64,000 bases of DNA from Tetramitus jugosus (taxonomy: Eukaryota > Heterolobosea > Eutetramitea > Acrasida > Vahlkampfiidae): assembly GCA_937625935.1 (NCBI GenBank), contig OW569370.1:248001-312000 (forward strand), read 5' to 3'. Made by a program: the position numbers and the translations under genes. Under the pieces are notes generated by a model. It made no database searches. It was given only the letters and a program-made list of their open reading frames with translations, and was not told the origin of the DNA. Each line of letters starts with the position of its first letter. The stretch's first letter is position 1. Positions 47,876-57,973 of this stretch are shown one piece after another.

Positions 47876-49826
47876 ATGAACACAAACAACAATGGTCTGC
47901 AGAGTGTACTTCAAAGATATTTGAGGGCCCTATTACTTGACTCTAATCGATCTGACGAAGACGATGATCAAGATGATTTCATGGAAGACGATGCTGACGA
48001 TGCTAATGATGATAGTGACGAAGTGAGTGATACCGAACAAGTTGCAGCAAACAGAAGACCAAAAACCTTCAATGACTACATTAATGAAAGAAAACAAAAT
48101 TTGAATCAGAGTGATCTGGCAAGTGAAATACGAAAATCGTGTCTGATGAACGGCGTGGATCAACACTCTCCGGAACAAGCTCGTTTTCATCCTGTGGCCA
48201 ACATGAATCACAAATCGTTCAACATGTTGGCTCAATTAAACGAACGTAGATATAGACATCATTGTTTACTACCGACGGAGAAGACTGCAATTACTTCGGT
48301 GCTAGTGCCGAATGAGATTGAAGGTATTGTGTATCGTGCGCAGAGTCAAATGTTTTGTGGTCAATTCAGTGCTAGTGGAGATATTTTCATGTCAGCATGT
48401 CAAGGTATGAAAAATAAGCTTGAGATCAGGTTGTTGTAATGGTTATGTTAAGGAAAAGTAACACTAAACATGTGTTTCATTTTTGTTATTTGATTGTGTT
48501 ATTTGATTATGATTGTGATTGTTTCTGGTAGATCATACAATCCGGTTATTTGACTTTGATCACATTCAGCACTGTAGTTCGATAGGGAAACAAGCAAAGC
48601 CATTTAAAACGATACACGCTCGAGACATTGGTTGGAGCGTCCTCGATGTAGATTACTCCCCAGATTCGAAATTTATCATTTATAGTTCTTGGTCACAATT
48701 TGTGCATCTGGCTGCAGTGGATACAGTGTCTGATTATCATGAAGGATTGGACTTGGATCCTCCAGAGGGCAGATTCTGTGCCTTCTCAGTCAAGTTTTCT
48801 CCCGACAGTCGCGAGATTGTTGCTGGTGCCAACGATTGTTGTCTGTATTTGTATGATTTAGAAACAAAGAGACGAACAATATCTGTTTCTGCACACGACA
48901 ATGATATCAATACAGTGTGCTTTGGTGATGAGTCTGGCAATTTAATCTTTTCTGGTAGTGATGATGGATATTGTAAGGCTTGGGATAGAAGATTAATGTC
49001 AAATGGTGGACATGTGGACCCAGTTGGTGTGTTCGTGGGTCACTCGGCTGGTATCACGTGTGTCTCTCCCAAAGGCGACGGTCGCTATATGATTTCAAAT
49101 TCCAAGGATCAGTCATTGAAGTTGTGGGACATGAGAATGCTTCGAGATTATGGTGGAAATGTACCACACATCTCCAATCGATCTGATAGCTGGGACTATC
49201 GATTCGATCTCATGGCCAGAGTGAAACACAGAGCATCGCCTCACGATACATCGCTCATGACATACACCGGACATCAAGTTGTACAGACCTTGATCCGATG
49301 TTATTTCAGCCCGAGAGAAACAACAGGACAGAGATACATTTATACTGGATCGTACGACCAAAAGGTTTACATTTATGATCTGTTAACAGGAGAAATTGTA
49401 CAGACGTTGAAGGGTCATAGGAGTATTGTACGAGATGTTTCTTGGCACCCAAGATCATCCGATATTATATCTAGTTCCTGGGATGGCCTTGCACTTCATT
49501 GGAACTATTCGACCTCGGACTTGTCGCAGGAGAGTGATGAAACGAGGAGCGAAATACACCGCATTGATGACGGATCAAGTGATGAAGATTATGAAGAAGA
49601 CGAAGATGATAATGAAGATTTAGACGATGGTCTAAATGTGATGCGCTTTGTGGGCTCGAATGGAGAATCATACACATTCCAGATTGGAATATCAGATCTT
49701 GAAGACGCAGAGTACGAAGAGGTCGAAGAAGACGACGATGACGATGATGACGACATGGATCCCCGTGATGTATTTATTTTCGATGACGATGACGATGACG
49801 ATGAAGACTTCGACAATGAAGACTAA
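47876..49826 (+). CDS. DCAF11: DCAF11 (WDR23) homologue, CUL4-DDB1 substrate receptor (two exons, 607 aa)
   Basis: Exon 1 47876-48404, exon 2 48532-49826; 127-nt intron (GTATGA...TGGTAG), phase 1, inside FMSACQGDHTIRLFD... with the codon GAT split. Diagnostic DCAF11 blocks: FCGQFSASGDIFMSACQ, RDIGWSVLDVDYSPDS, FIIYSSWSQFVHLA, ISNSKDQSLKLWDMR, SLMTYTGHQVVQTLIRC, RDVSWHPRSSDIISSSWDG. LQSVLQRYLRALL at the start matches the family's N-terminal helix and favours ATG 47876; ATG 47714 in the same frame would add 54 residues. The tail is a long Asp/Glu run. In animals DCAF11 brings the Nrf2 orthologue SKN-1 and other clients to CUL4-DDB1 for ubiquitination. Confidence 0.92.
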
Positions 49827-49919
49827 CTCATTTCAATAAATGATCGAATTTCGTAGTTCACTTGACGGAGTTGACAACTGGCGGTGTTTTTTTCATGATC
49901 GATCAAACAAAAAATAAAG

Positions 49920-50266
49920 ATGGTGTATGTTCCTCACGTTCATCTCTATTCAGATAATTTGACACCGAGCTCAATAGACAAGAAAGCAAAAGCAAATGGA
50001 TCAGAGTATTGGGCCCCTCAATTTGTAAGTTTTATTGAATGAACAATTGTTTATTGTGATTTTTGAAAGCTAATTGAACAACATAACAATAGCTTTATCC
50101 AAATGGTTGGACCATGACATCAAACAAGCGTGCCTTGTTGATCAAAGGAAACAGAAAGAGTCGATTTCCAATTGTAGTCCTTTGGGAACGCAATCCAAAC
50201 CGTTTCTTCTTCTACTTGGCTTTAGTTGTCTTATTGGCTTGGGCATTGATTTACATACGGGTATAG
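49920..50266 (+). CDS. Small tail-anchored membrane protein (two exons, 92 aa)
   Basis: Exon 1 49920-50024, exon 2 50093-50266, joined in phase 0 over a 68-nt intron (GTAAGT...AATAG, with GCTAATT as likely branch site). The product starts MVYVPHVHLYSDNLTPSSID, has a conserved-looking middle (GSEYWAPQFLYPNGWTMTSN) and ends with a single hydrophobic segment FFFYLALVVLLAWALIYIRV followed at once by the stop. That is the design of a tail-anchored or single-span protein in ER, Golgi or mitochondrial outer membrane. It may be a small subunit of a membrane complex. I do not recognise the family. Only splicing reveals it. Confidence 0.7.
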
Positions 50267-50694
50267 GAAGAATTAAGAAATGACATAAGTGAGAGAGGTC
50301 TCTTGTTTATCAAGGCTGAACGATCATCACTCCCTTATTCAAGGAGATTATTGCAGCACTTCAAGAGCTTTCATGAAATTGAACAATTCAATTTTGCACA
50401 GGAAATGCGAAAAAAAGGCGGCAAGCCATTTTCCATGTCACAATCATTTTCTCGCGTTTTGGCGATCAAAAAACAAAAAAAATCAACCACACCCACACAC
50501 AAAAAGACCACCTTCTGGAGATCAAATTTCCCCATCATCGCGATCGTTGTGCGTGCCAAATACAATAAACACATTTTTTAAAGCTTGCACAAGTACTTTG
50601 TCGCCCCAACCCAACAACAACAATATAGCTTTAAAAAACTACCACAACAATCAACAAACAACCAACAACATACATATACATAAAAAAAAGAAAA
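50267..50694 (+). other. Gene-free stretch (428 nt) before exportin-T
   Basis: I see no convincing exon. The last 150 bases are rich in CAA/AAC and A tracts, as in other leaders here. TTTTCTCGCGTTTTGGCG near 50450 is a weak E2F-like sequence. Longer open frames here are Lys/Thr/Asn-rich and reflect base composition. Confidence 0.5.
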
Positions 50695-53600
50695 ATGGAT
50701 GACTTTGAAAAGGCAATCCTGTGCCTCATCAACCCAACACTTGTCGATGAAAACACTAAACAATCCGCTCAAAACTACCTCCAAATGGTCACACAAGACA
50801 CAAATCGCACATGGAGACTGTGTCTGGAAAGAATTGTCAAGAACACTTCGAGAACAGAAGTGCTCTTTTGGTGCTTTCAAACATTGACCAACATTTTTTC
50901 CAATGCACAATTATTTGAACAGTTGGATGCTCAGAGTGTAGTGACACTCCAGCAGACATTGATGCTCTATATTCGTGAAGTGATTGCCAAGGATGCCAAT
51001 TTGGCCAACTATGTCAAAAACAAGTTTTGTGAGTGCTTGGTCGCACTGTTCAGAGTAACTTATTTGACTCAATGGAACGATTTTTGGCCTTCGTTGTTTC
51101 AATTGTTGGCCACTTCTGGTAGTGGACAAGACGGTGAGAGAGTCGTGGACATTTATTTGAGAATTTTGGATGAGATTGATGAGAAGATTGTGTCGAGATT
51201 GGTTGAGAGAAGTGCGTCCTATCATTTGCACAATGTTGCCATTGTATGTTGTTCTTACTTTTGCTTGTTTGTTTTAAGACAGCACATGCTTAACCAGTCG
51301 ATATCATACTTGTGTGTGTCTATTGTTGTTTGATCGATTTGATCTTGTAGAAGGACAAAATGAGAGAGGATTGCATGACCAATGTTGTCAATACGTGGTA
51401 CACGATTTTGGCATCACGTCACCGAACACTCACAAAGGCTTGTTTGAGCACGATGAAGAATTATATCGATTGGATTGATATTAATCTTATTATTGGTGAG
51501 AATTTTATGAAAATGATTTTTAGTTATGTGACTACTGCTGATTTTAGGGAAGAAGCATGCGATTGCTTGAGCGTGGTATGTGTACACATGCATTGATTGA
51601 GATGATGACTATTGTTTTTATTCTTTATTCACACACCATTAATGTTTGTGTATGTTCGTGCACTTTAGATTGTGAACAAGGGTATGCAACCGTTGGACAA
51701 GTTGAATATATTGGTGGGACTACAGTTGCCTTCAATTCAAAATATGACCATCAACAGTGAGCTGGAAGAGACATTTGCCGCCAAAATCTCTCAATTGAGC
51801 AACGCAATCGGAATGCAATTGTTGGACTGTTGGGATCAATTGGCAACTTCTCATCAGGAAGCCGCAATGAAAGCATACAACACTCTACAAGGATTCCTAC
51901 CATTTATCTTCAAACTATTTGCCGACCAAGATGATCAAACATCATCCAATGTTGTCGAATTTATGAATGCATATATTGCCCAGTTGAAGAAGAAGCAAAG
52001 AACAGCACCATTGACCGATCCTGAACTGGCAGAGATTCAAACCATGATCCAAGTGATCAGACAAAAGGCGAGATACACGGAAGATTATATTTTTGAGCCG
52101 CTGAGACAAGACGAATACGAAGCAAGTTTCCTAGAGTACAGGCGGGTAAGTAATAGTTTGATTGTAGTATTATTTTTTCGTTTTGCGGTTCAAATTGAAT
52201 AACACGAATACTCGATTGTGTAGGAATTGTTTGTTGTGGCCAAAAACGCAACTAGGATCGCACCAATGGTTGTGAAACGTGTGATTGAAGGAGACTTGCT
52301 CCAAGTACTGAACGCCTACCGAACAAACAGTGGCTCAGTTGCATTCTCTGATTTGGAAATTATTCTCACTCTATTTTATCAGTTGGGAGAGATTTTCCCA
52401 AAGGAGGCGACTGATCCTGCTCTCGACAATGGATATTTCCAAAAATTGCTTGCCGAGATTGTTTCTAGTGGTGTTTCATTCTATCCGCATGAAAGTGTAC
52501 AGATTTCTTATTTCGAACTTGTTGGAAGATATGCTAATTTATTGACAGTGCAACAACAATTGATCATTCCTGTGCTCGAATCATTTATTGATCAACGTGG
52601 TATGAGAAACCCTAATGGAACAGTGCACAGTAGAGCAACCTTTTTATTTTCTCGATTGGTGCAAACGTTGCAACCACATTTGCATGGATACGTGGAGAAA
52701 TTGTTTGGATTTTTGAGAGATTTCCTAAAGGTTGGCATCAATGAACCAGATTCCCTGGGTGACAATAAGCTCTTTTTGTATGAAGCACTGGGATCGATTC
52801 TGTCTCACGAAAAAGTTGCACCTCAAACGAGAGCCGCAATTCTAGAACAACTTTTGCAACCAATTATTCCTCAGATGGAAGAAATTATTAGTAAGCAACT
52901 ATTCAGAAACGACACGGCAGAAAAACCAATCTTCTCTAAATTATTAGCCGAACAAATCGAAGTTATTGGCAACTTGTGCAAGGGATTGTCTTCTCATAAG
53001 ACTCCCTTCCAAGAAACAAAAGATATATTTAAGCGAGTGTTGATTATTGTGTTGAATGCTTCGAAGAGTATGCCAGACAATCCAATTGTCTCCAAGAAGA
53101 TTATTTTCTATCTCCATGTTATGATTGGAGTGCTTGGAGATGATGTCAACGAAGTATTCCCTGCAATTCTTTCTCATTTATTCTCTGCTGCTCATGACAT
53201 TAGTGGCATGAAAGATATTTTAGTGCTTTTCAATCAGCTTGTAACGAAAAAGCAAGGAGCAGTGTTCAATCTTGCAAATGAAATGTTCCTGCCAATAATT
53301 GGCAAAATATTCTCAATGATCGACAATGCTGCCTACGATCAAGCATCTGTTAGTGAGGATGTCCGTATGAAGATTGACTTGCACAAAATGTATTTCACAA
53401 CAATCTATACCTTGCTGACGAACAATCTGGGCAATGTGTTGACTAGTCCTCAAAACAATTCTCAGTTTGAACAAGTTCTTGAAACAATTGTCAAGGGATG
53501 TGAACACACCAACCCTCACATTATTCGTGTTTGTTTTAACTCTCTGCAACAAGCGATCAAAATTTGGGGAGGAAATCTGCACGGTTTTGAGAACTTTGTT

Positions 53601-53930
53601 TTCAATCGAATCACTCCAGTTTGTTTTAGTGTTCCGTTGGCTCAGCACTTTGAATTGTCTGATGGAAACTTCTCCAACTTGTTGGGTGAGGTGATTTCTG
53701 TCTTGAGACTTGCAATGATCGCCTACAAGGCAGAATATGCTGCCTATCTTGTCACTAGATTCTTGCCTGGTGCGTTCAACATTAGCCCTCAAGAGGCCAA
53801 CGAAATAGTGACTCAACTACAATCTGGCAATGCTGCTGCACACATCAACTCAAGCGATAACAAGGAAGTGAAGAAGTTCTTCAGACTATTCTTTGCGGGC
53901 AAGAAGGCAATTATGAATGCAAACAAGTAA
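50695..53930 (+). CDS. XPOT: Exportin-T, tRNA export karyopherin (four exons, 985 aa)
   Basis: Exons 50695-51243, 51351-51575, 51669-52145, 52224-53930; introns 107, 93 and 78 nt, donors GTATGT, GTATGT, GTAAGT, all phase 0. Family blocks: FWCFQTLTNIFSN, YLTQWNDFWPSLFQLL, RVVDIYLRILDEIDEKIVSR, KMREDCMTNVVNTWYTILAS, IDWIDINLIIGENFMKMIF, FREEACDCLSVIVNKGMQPL, all matching exportin-T/Los1. A HEAT-repeat solenoid binds Ran-GTP and mature tRNA and carries tRNA from nucleus to cytoplasm. Length fits (human 962 aa). Without splicing, four fragments would be annotated separately. Introns cluster in the first half; exon 4 is 1.7 kb. Confidence 0.93.
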
Positions 53931-53972
53931 TAAACGCAATCCGGATAACATTGTTAGGCACAAATCATTCAT

Positions 53973-55457
53973 TTATTCGAGAGGAGTCGCTTTCGCAATT
54001 ATCACATACTCTTCTTCTTCCTCAATGATAGGTGATGAAGGAGTTCTTTGCTTCTTATTGTTGTCATTCTTTTCCTTTATGGTCAAAGCTGTTCTCTTTG
54101 CCGAGTTCGTCGCAACCTTTCGGGCAAGGGCTGTGAACTTCAATCCCGCTGTATTATTTACAGTTTCTACACAGTTGTTCACTGTGAGAATGGCGTCCTT
54201 CGATATCTGGGCGGCATCAGGACCATACGAGTAATCCATGGTATCATGAGCTGCATCTGCCAAATCAGTCAGCACCTTGTTTCTCGATTCGGATAGTGCG
54301 TTCAGCACGCAACCTACACCACTAACAGTTGCAGTGGCCACCTCCTTTGTAGCATCGAACCAGCTCTGTTCTTCAACACCATCACTGTTCACATTGCTAC
54401 TGTCACTACCACTCACCACACCAGATACTACATTTACAGTTGTTGTGACCACGGGCACAACGGCATTTGACACGAGATAGGATGCTCCATTGACCAATCC
54501 TCCAACAATTGCGCCAGTCACCATAGCTGTGGCCCCAGTTGTGACTCTACCAGCCCAGAACGTTCCTCTGACAATAGCAGGAACTGCAACATCGGATCGA
54601 GCTTCTTCCGATACCCAATTCTCACGTACGTATGCACCTCCATAGTGAAATCCATCTCCGAGCATCGAAGCACCATACAGTACATTTGTTGCGATACATG
54701 TCGATGCGTAATCGATTCCATTGGCAACAACATTACTGTCACTGTATGTTGTTGTTTCCATTGTTTCTTGTGATTGTGTTTGATTCATCATCACTTCATC
54801 ATTGTTATCATTGTTGCCCACAACAAAAGTTTGTTCCTCTTTGCTCTCTTCTGCTTCTACCGGCGTTTCTTCTTGTTGTTTTTCTTGCTCCTTTGTTTGT
54901 TCTGTCAGCTGTGCTTCCTCCTTCTTTTCAGAGGGACTTTCCTGAGCAATATTCTTACTTGTATTTACACTGGACTTCTCTCCTGTCGAGGTAGTTTTAT
55001 CCGTTAGTACATGACTCGTTGCCGTATAGTTTACAACTCTTAATTTAACCGAGTGTTGCGCACAGAGTGATTCAAATTGGTACATGAGTTGTTTGGAGTC
55101 AAAGAATGCATGATTCCAAATGGTGTCCATGAACCGAATATCCACAAACTGGTTCGGTAACACGAGTGTGTACTCTACAGTGTTATCATTGTTGCTATTC
55201 TTGTTGTTGTTTCTCTTGATGACAATCAATGAATGATTGAACTGGAAGGTCCGAACGACAGATGAGGATGATTCATCAGTGAGAGTCAATTCCAACTGAT
55301 GATCTTGTTCAGGATGGGAAGATGACGGAGCGGAGATTTCAAGGCGGCAATTTGGATAGTTTACAATGGGCGGACTCTTGTCGGAATTATTGTTGTTCTT
55401 GGCAGTCAAATTCTTGATGGTGCAGTGAACACCTGGGAATTGAATAGTTGTTATCAT
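53973..55457 (-). CDS. Senescence/spartin-domain protein (494 aa)
   Basis: ATG at 55457. The C-terminal half (about 250-450) is the Senescence domain found in spartin (SPG20) and plant ERD7: NVLYGASMLGDGFHYGGAYV, small-residue-rich TTGATAMVTGAIVGGLVNGA, ATKEVATATVSGVGCVLNAL, DAAHDTMDYSYGPDAAQISK and a closing helix NNTAGLKFTALARKVATN. The alternating Gly/Ala/Val stretches bind lipid. The N-terminal 150 residues form a beta-rich domain like the spartin PH-like part (FVDIRFMDTIWNHAFFDSKQ). A Gln/Glu-rich linker lies between. Spartin-like proteins move lipids and act on lipid droplets. EEEEEYVIIAKA near the end could serve as an LC3-interacting motif. Single exon. Confidence 0.82.
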   Translation of the reverse strand: MITTIQFPGVHCTIKNLTAKNNNNSDKSPPIVNYPNCRLEISAPSSSHPEQDHQLELTLTDESSSSVVRTFQFNHSLIVIKRNNNKNSNNDNTVEYTLVLPNQFVDIRFMDTIWNHAFFDSKQLMYQFESLCAQHSVKLRVVNYTATSHVLTDKTTSTGEKSSVNTSKNIAQESPSEKKEEAQLTEQTKEQEKQQEETPVEAEESKEEQTFVVGNNDNNDEVMMNQTQSQETMETTTYSDSNVVANGIDYASTCIATNVLYGASMLGDGFHYGGAYVRENWVSEEARSDVAVPAIVRGTFWAGRVTTGATAMVTGAIVGGLVNGASYLVSNAVVPVVTTTVNVVSGVVSGSDSSNVNSDGVEEQSWFDATKEVATATVSGVGCVLNALSESRNKVLTDLADAAHDTMDYSYGPDAAQISKDAILTVNNCVETVNNTAGLKFTALARKVATNSAKRTALTIKEKNDNNKKQRTPSSPIIEEEEEYVIIAKATPLE

Positions 55458-55641
55458 TGGTACTTTGGTGCTTTGCGATCTTTTGTTTGGTTTTTTTGTT
55501 CTTTTGATAATATCGGTGTTCCTTTGTTTGAACTTTCTCTTTTATTTCAGGCAAAAATAACGGAGATTCGAAAAGGAAGAAGAAAATAGTTCGGAAGAAG
55601 AGACGTTGCCTGGCGCATGAATCTGCTGGATGTTCGCTCAT

Positions 55642-57630
55642 TCAGTGCTCAAACAGATGTGGCCTGGTGGTGCTAGATTCATATGGACTGACCGGTACTT
55701 GAAATGGAAGCTTACGTTGGTTGGTTTGTGCGCTATCTGTCAGCAGGATGACTCCAACTTCGTAACTGCTCACCGATAGCTGATTGTTTTTCTTTTGTAA
55801 GCGACCAAGTGCCGCACCTGAAAAATTATGACTTCCTGCATACATCCACAGTGCGGAACCATTTGAATCACAGTATACAAAAATCTTGGAGTGAGCTAGA
55901 TATCCCTCTTGAGAAGCCTGACAACTCTTGTAATCACAAAGCAAGTGCTTTGGAAAATTGGGCGAGAAATAGGCATCTTTCCTCAAAATAATCATGCCAG
56001 CACCAAGAGTACCGAGCTTGGATCTTGCAACAGTTGTTTCAGATGGAAACACGATCTTCAATCCACTTTGAGTTTTGTTCGAAGGTACATGAATGAAGCA
56101 GGAAGTACCAATCTCACCGAGCCACTTCATATCTAAAGCTCCAATTGATGATGCCTGGAAGAAACAGGATGCTTGTGGAGATCTCTCGACCGTAGAAAAT
56201 ACACCCTGTTGTAAAACATCTCGAATTCGCATATGCCCATACTTTTTAAGATTTTCTCCCGAGTGATATCCAGGGACAGAGCATACCAATTGTGCTTTAG
56301 CACTTCTAAAATCATACTGGTCTAGCCATTTTGCAGGCAGACCAAGTGTTGCTATATTCCAAAAGTTCACCAACTCCTCACGAAAGTCACAATTCACTTG
56401 AGAATTCGATTTTCTCTTTGGAAAGTCTTGAACCCATATCACTTGTGTATAGGAGTGCCAGTCCACATGGCACATGTTTGCAGATGAGACAACCACACGT
56501 AAACAATTCGGAAAGGAGAGCAACCACAATTTTGAGTGCATGTTTGAATACTTTTGCGGTAGAGGTGGGTGGATTACCACCATTGGAGACTCACCGACCT
56601 GGAACATTGATCTGCCCTCTTCCTCGCTCTTTGAATTCTTATCCCAGTGCTTCACGAGAGTGACTGGTATCATTCGATTGGCCAAGCCAAACACCTCAGC
56701 AAAATAATCTAGGTCGAAAGAAAATGTGGAAATGAAGGCTGCTTCTAATCGATCTCGCTCAATGAGATCCCCTATTGATAATGTATCATTTTCTCCAGCT
56801 CGCTTCGACCCCACCAACCGATTCAAGAATATCTTCTCTCCATTGAATTTCATGCTAGAAGATTGGTTTTGATTGCTTGTGTCTGGTTCTTTCCCTTTGT
56901 TGATCACATTCTTTGATTCCGCTGTTGTTTCATGAGAGCTTGCTGATGACTGCAGGCTCAACTCAATCGCCTTCTTAATCTGTTGTTCCTCAGTCATCTC
57001 CAAATCATCGTCATCATCGTCTTGCATTTTCTTGTTGTTGCCCACAACGGCATCATCCATCATGCTACTTTTGCAATCTATATCCTCTTCATAGGACACT
57101 TTATCATTCCACAGCAGATACATCTTGCAACAATTCTCATCATTGACTCCCAAATCCAAATCACTCAACTTTTGATCATTGTCCAACAAAAAATTTCCTC
57201 GACTGACCAATCGCACTCTCTTGGTGACATATTGATCAGAAATTGTTCTTGAAGCTCTCATCTTCTGTCCAAAATGACTCAACACCAATTTTTTCAACTC
57301 AAGCTGAGTACAATTTGCCTGAGACACCAAAAACACCTTTGATCTGCGAGTGCTGCGCTCCTCTATTGTGATGCGCAAAGGACGATCATCACCATGATCA
57401 ACAAATGCATTGATCACGTGTTGATCAGCTTCATTGGAAAGCTTTTGTTCCTGCTGAGGAGCTTCTTCTTCGTCATCCGAGATCAGAATCACTTCTGACT
57501 GAGAAATAGAAGCTTTTTGCCTCTTGTTTCCACTTTCAGTATTGCGTGTGAAAAATGCATCCCTCTCTCTCTTCATATCTGATTCCTTTTTTTTGTTTGA
57601 ATGGAACGGAGTAACTGAGCGTTCCACCAT
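55642..57630 (-). CDS. TDP1: Tyrosyl-DNA phosphodiesterase 1 with SIM, ubiquitin-like and UIM segments (662 aa)
   Basis: Two HKD half-sites: MHSKLWLLSF with SSANMCHVDW (His about 365, Lys 367) and YLAHSKIFVY with AGSHNFSGAALG (His about 580, Lys 582), the TDP1 variant that lacks Asp. It removes topoisomerase-I peptides from DNA 3' ends. Ahead of the enzyme there is, in order, a SUMO-interaction-like motif EVILISDDEEE (about 46-56), a ubiquitin-like domain at about 85-175 (LRITIE...; ELKKLVLSHFG; RLVSRGNFLLDNDQKLSDLD), and a UIM-like helix EEQQIKKAIELSLQSS (about 214-229). The first ATG is at 57630; the frame continues 19 codons upstream to a TTG, so a missed exon cannot be excluded. Catalytic call is secure; head domains are by eye. 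Confidence 0.9.
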   Translation of the reverse strand: MVERSVTPFHSNKKKESDMKRERDAFFTRNTESGNKRQKASISQSEVILISDDEEEAPQQEQKLSNEADQHVINAFVDHGDDRPLRITIEERSTRRSKVFLVSQANCTQLELKKLVLSHFGQKMRASRTISDQYVTKRVRLVSRGNFLLDNDQKLSDLDLGVNDENCCKMYLLWNDKVSYEEDIDCKSSMMDDAVVGNNKKMQDDDDDDLEMTEEQQIKKAIELSLQSSASSHETTAESKNVINKGKEPDTSNQNQSSSMKFNGEKIFLNRLVGSKRAGENDTLSIGDLIERDRLEAAFISTFSFDLDYFAEVFGLANRMIPVTLVKHWDKNSKSEEEGRSMFQVGESPMVVIHPPLPQKYSNMHSKLWLLSFPNCLRVVVSSANMCHVDWHSYTQVIWVQDFPKRKSNSQVNCDFREELVNFWNIATLGLPAKWLDQYDFRSAKAQLVCSVPGYHSGENLKKYGHMRIRDVLQQGVFSTVERSPQASCFFQASSIGALDMKWLGEIGTSCFIHVPSNKTQSGLKIVFPSETTVARSKLGTLGAGMIILRKDAYFSPNFPKHLLCDYKSCQASQEGYLAHSKIFVYCDSNGSALWMYAGSHNFSGAALGRLQKKNNQLSVSSYEVGVILLTDSAQTNQRKLPFQVPVSPYESSTTRPHLFEH

Positions 57631-57973
57631 CTGAAGTAAAAGCTTCTCTTTGGTCTGTCCCGTTGACCTTCTTTTAGATGATGCCAAGGAAAAGGTCTAA
57701 CGTCGAATTGTCACCTCGCTTTTCTGTCGAAAGATAACAGGTGACGTTTACGAGTTCGAAACGGCCATGTCCAATTATAGTAATGTTGTAGTGAAGTTTG
57801 AGGTTTGACAAAGAAAAAATAGGGGTGCAATCAGCCTGAGACTTGGATATCGTTGGCAAGTGCACAAACACCAGACAAACGAACCAACACGACACACCAT
57901 CAATAGCAAGCTCTCTGTCTGTGCTATTACAACAATTTTTTTTTAAACAACAGAGATCCAAGATCAAGCAACA
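57631..57973. other. Divergent promoter region between TDP1 and ankyrin genes
   Basis: 343 nt without convincing coding. The right end is CAA/A-rich before the ankyrin-gene ATG. No RNA gene or strong motif is seen. Confidence 0.5.

Noticed and set aside
50289-50702. 137-codon plus-strand frame before exportin-T
   Set aside because: Lys/Asn/Thr/His-rich frame from A/CA-rich leader sequence that overlaps the exportin-T ATG in another frame; no sign of a domain.
53313-53816. 167-codon minus-strand frame opposite exportin-T
   Set aside because: It lies antisense to the last exon of exportin-T, has no recognisable composition, and the sense frame is clearly coding.
57674-57967. 97-codon minus-strand frame upstream of TDP1 as an extra first exon
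   Set aside because: It ends with a stop before TDP1 and I found no in-phase GT-AG pair linking it to the TDP1 frame.
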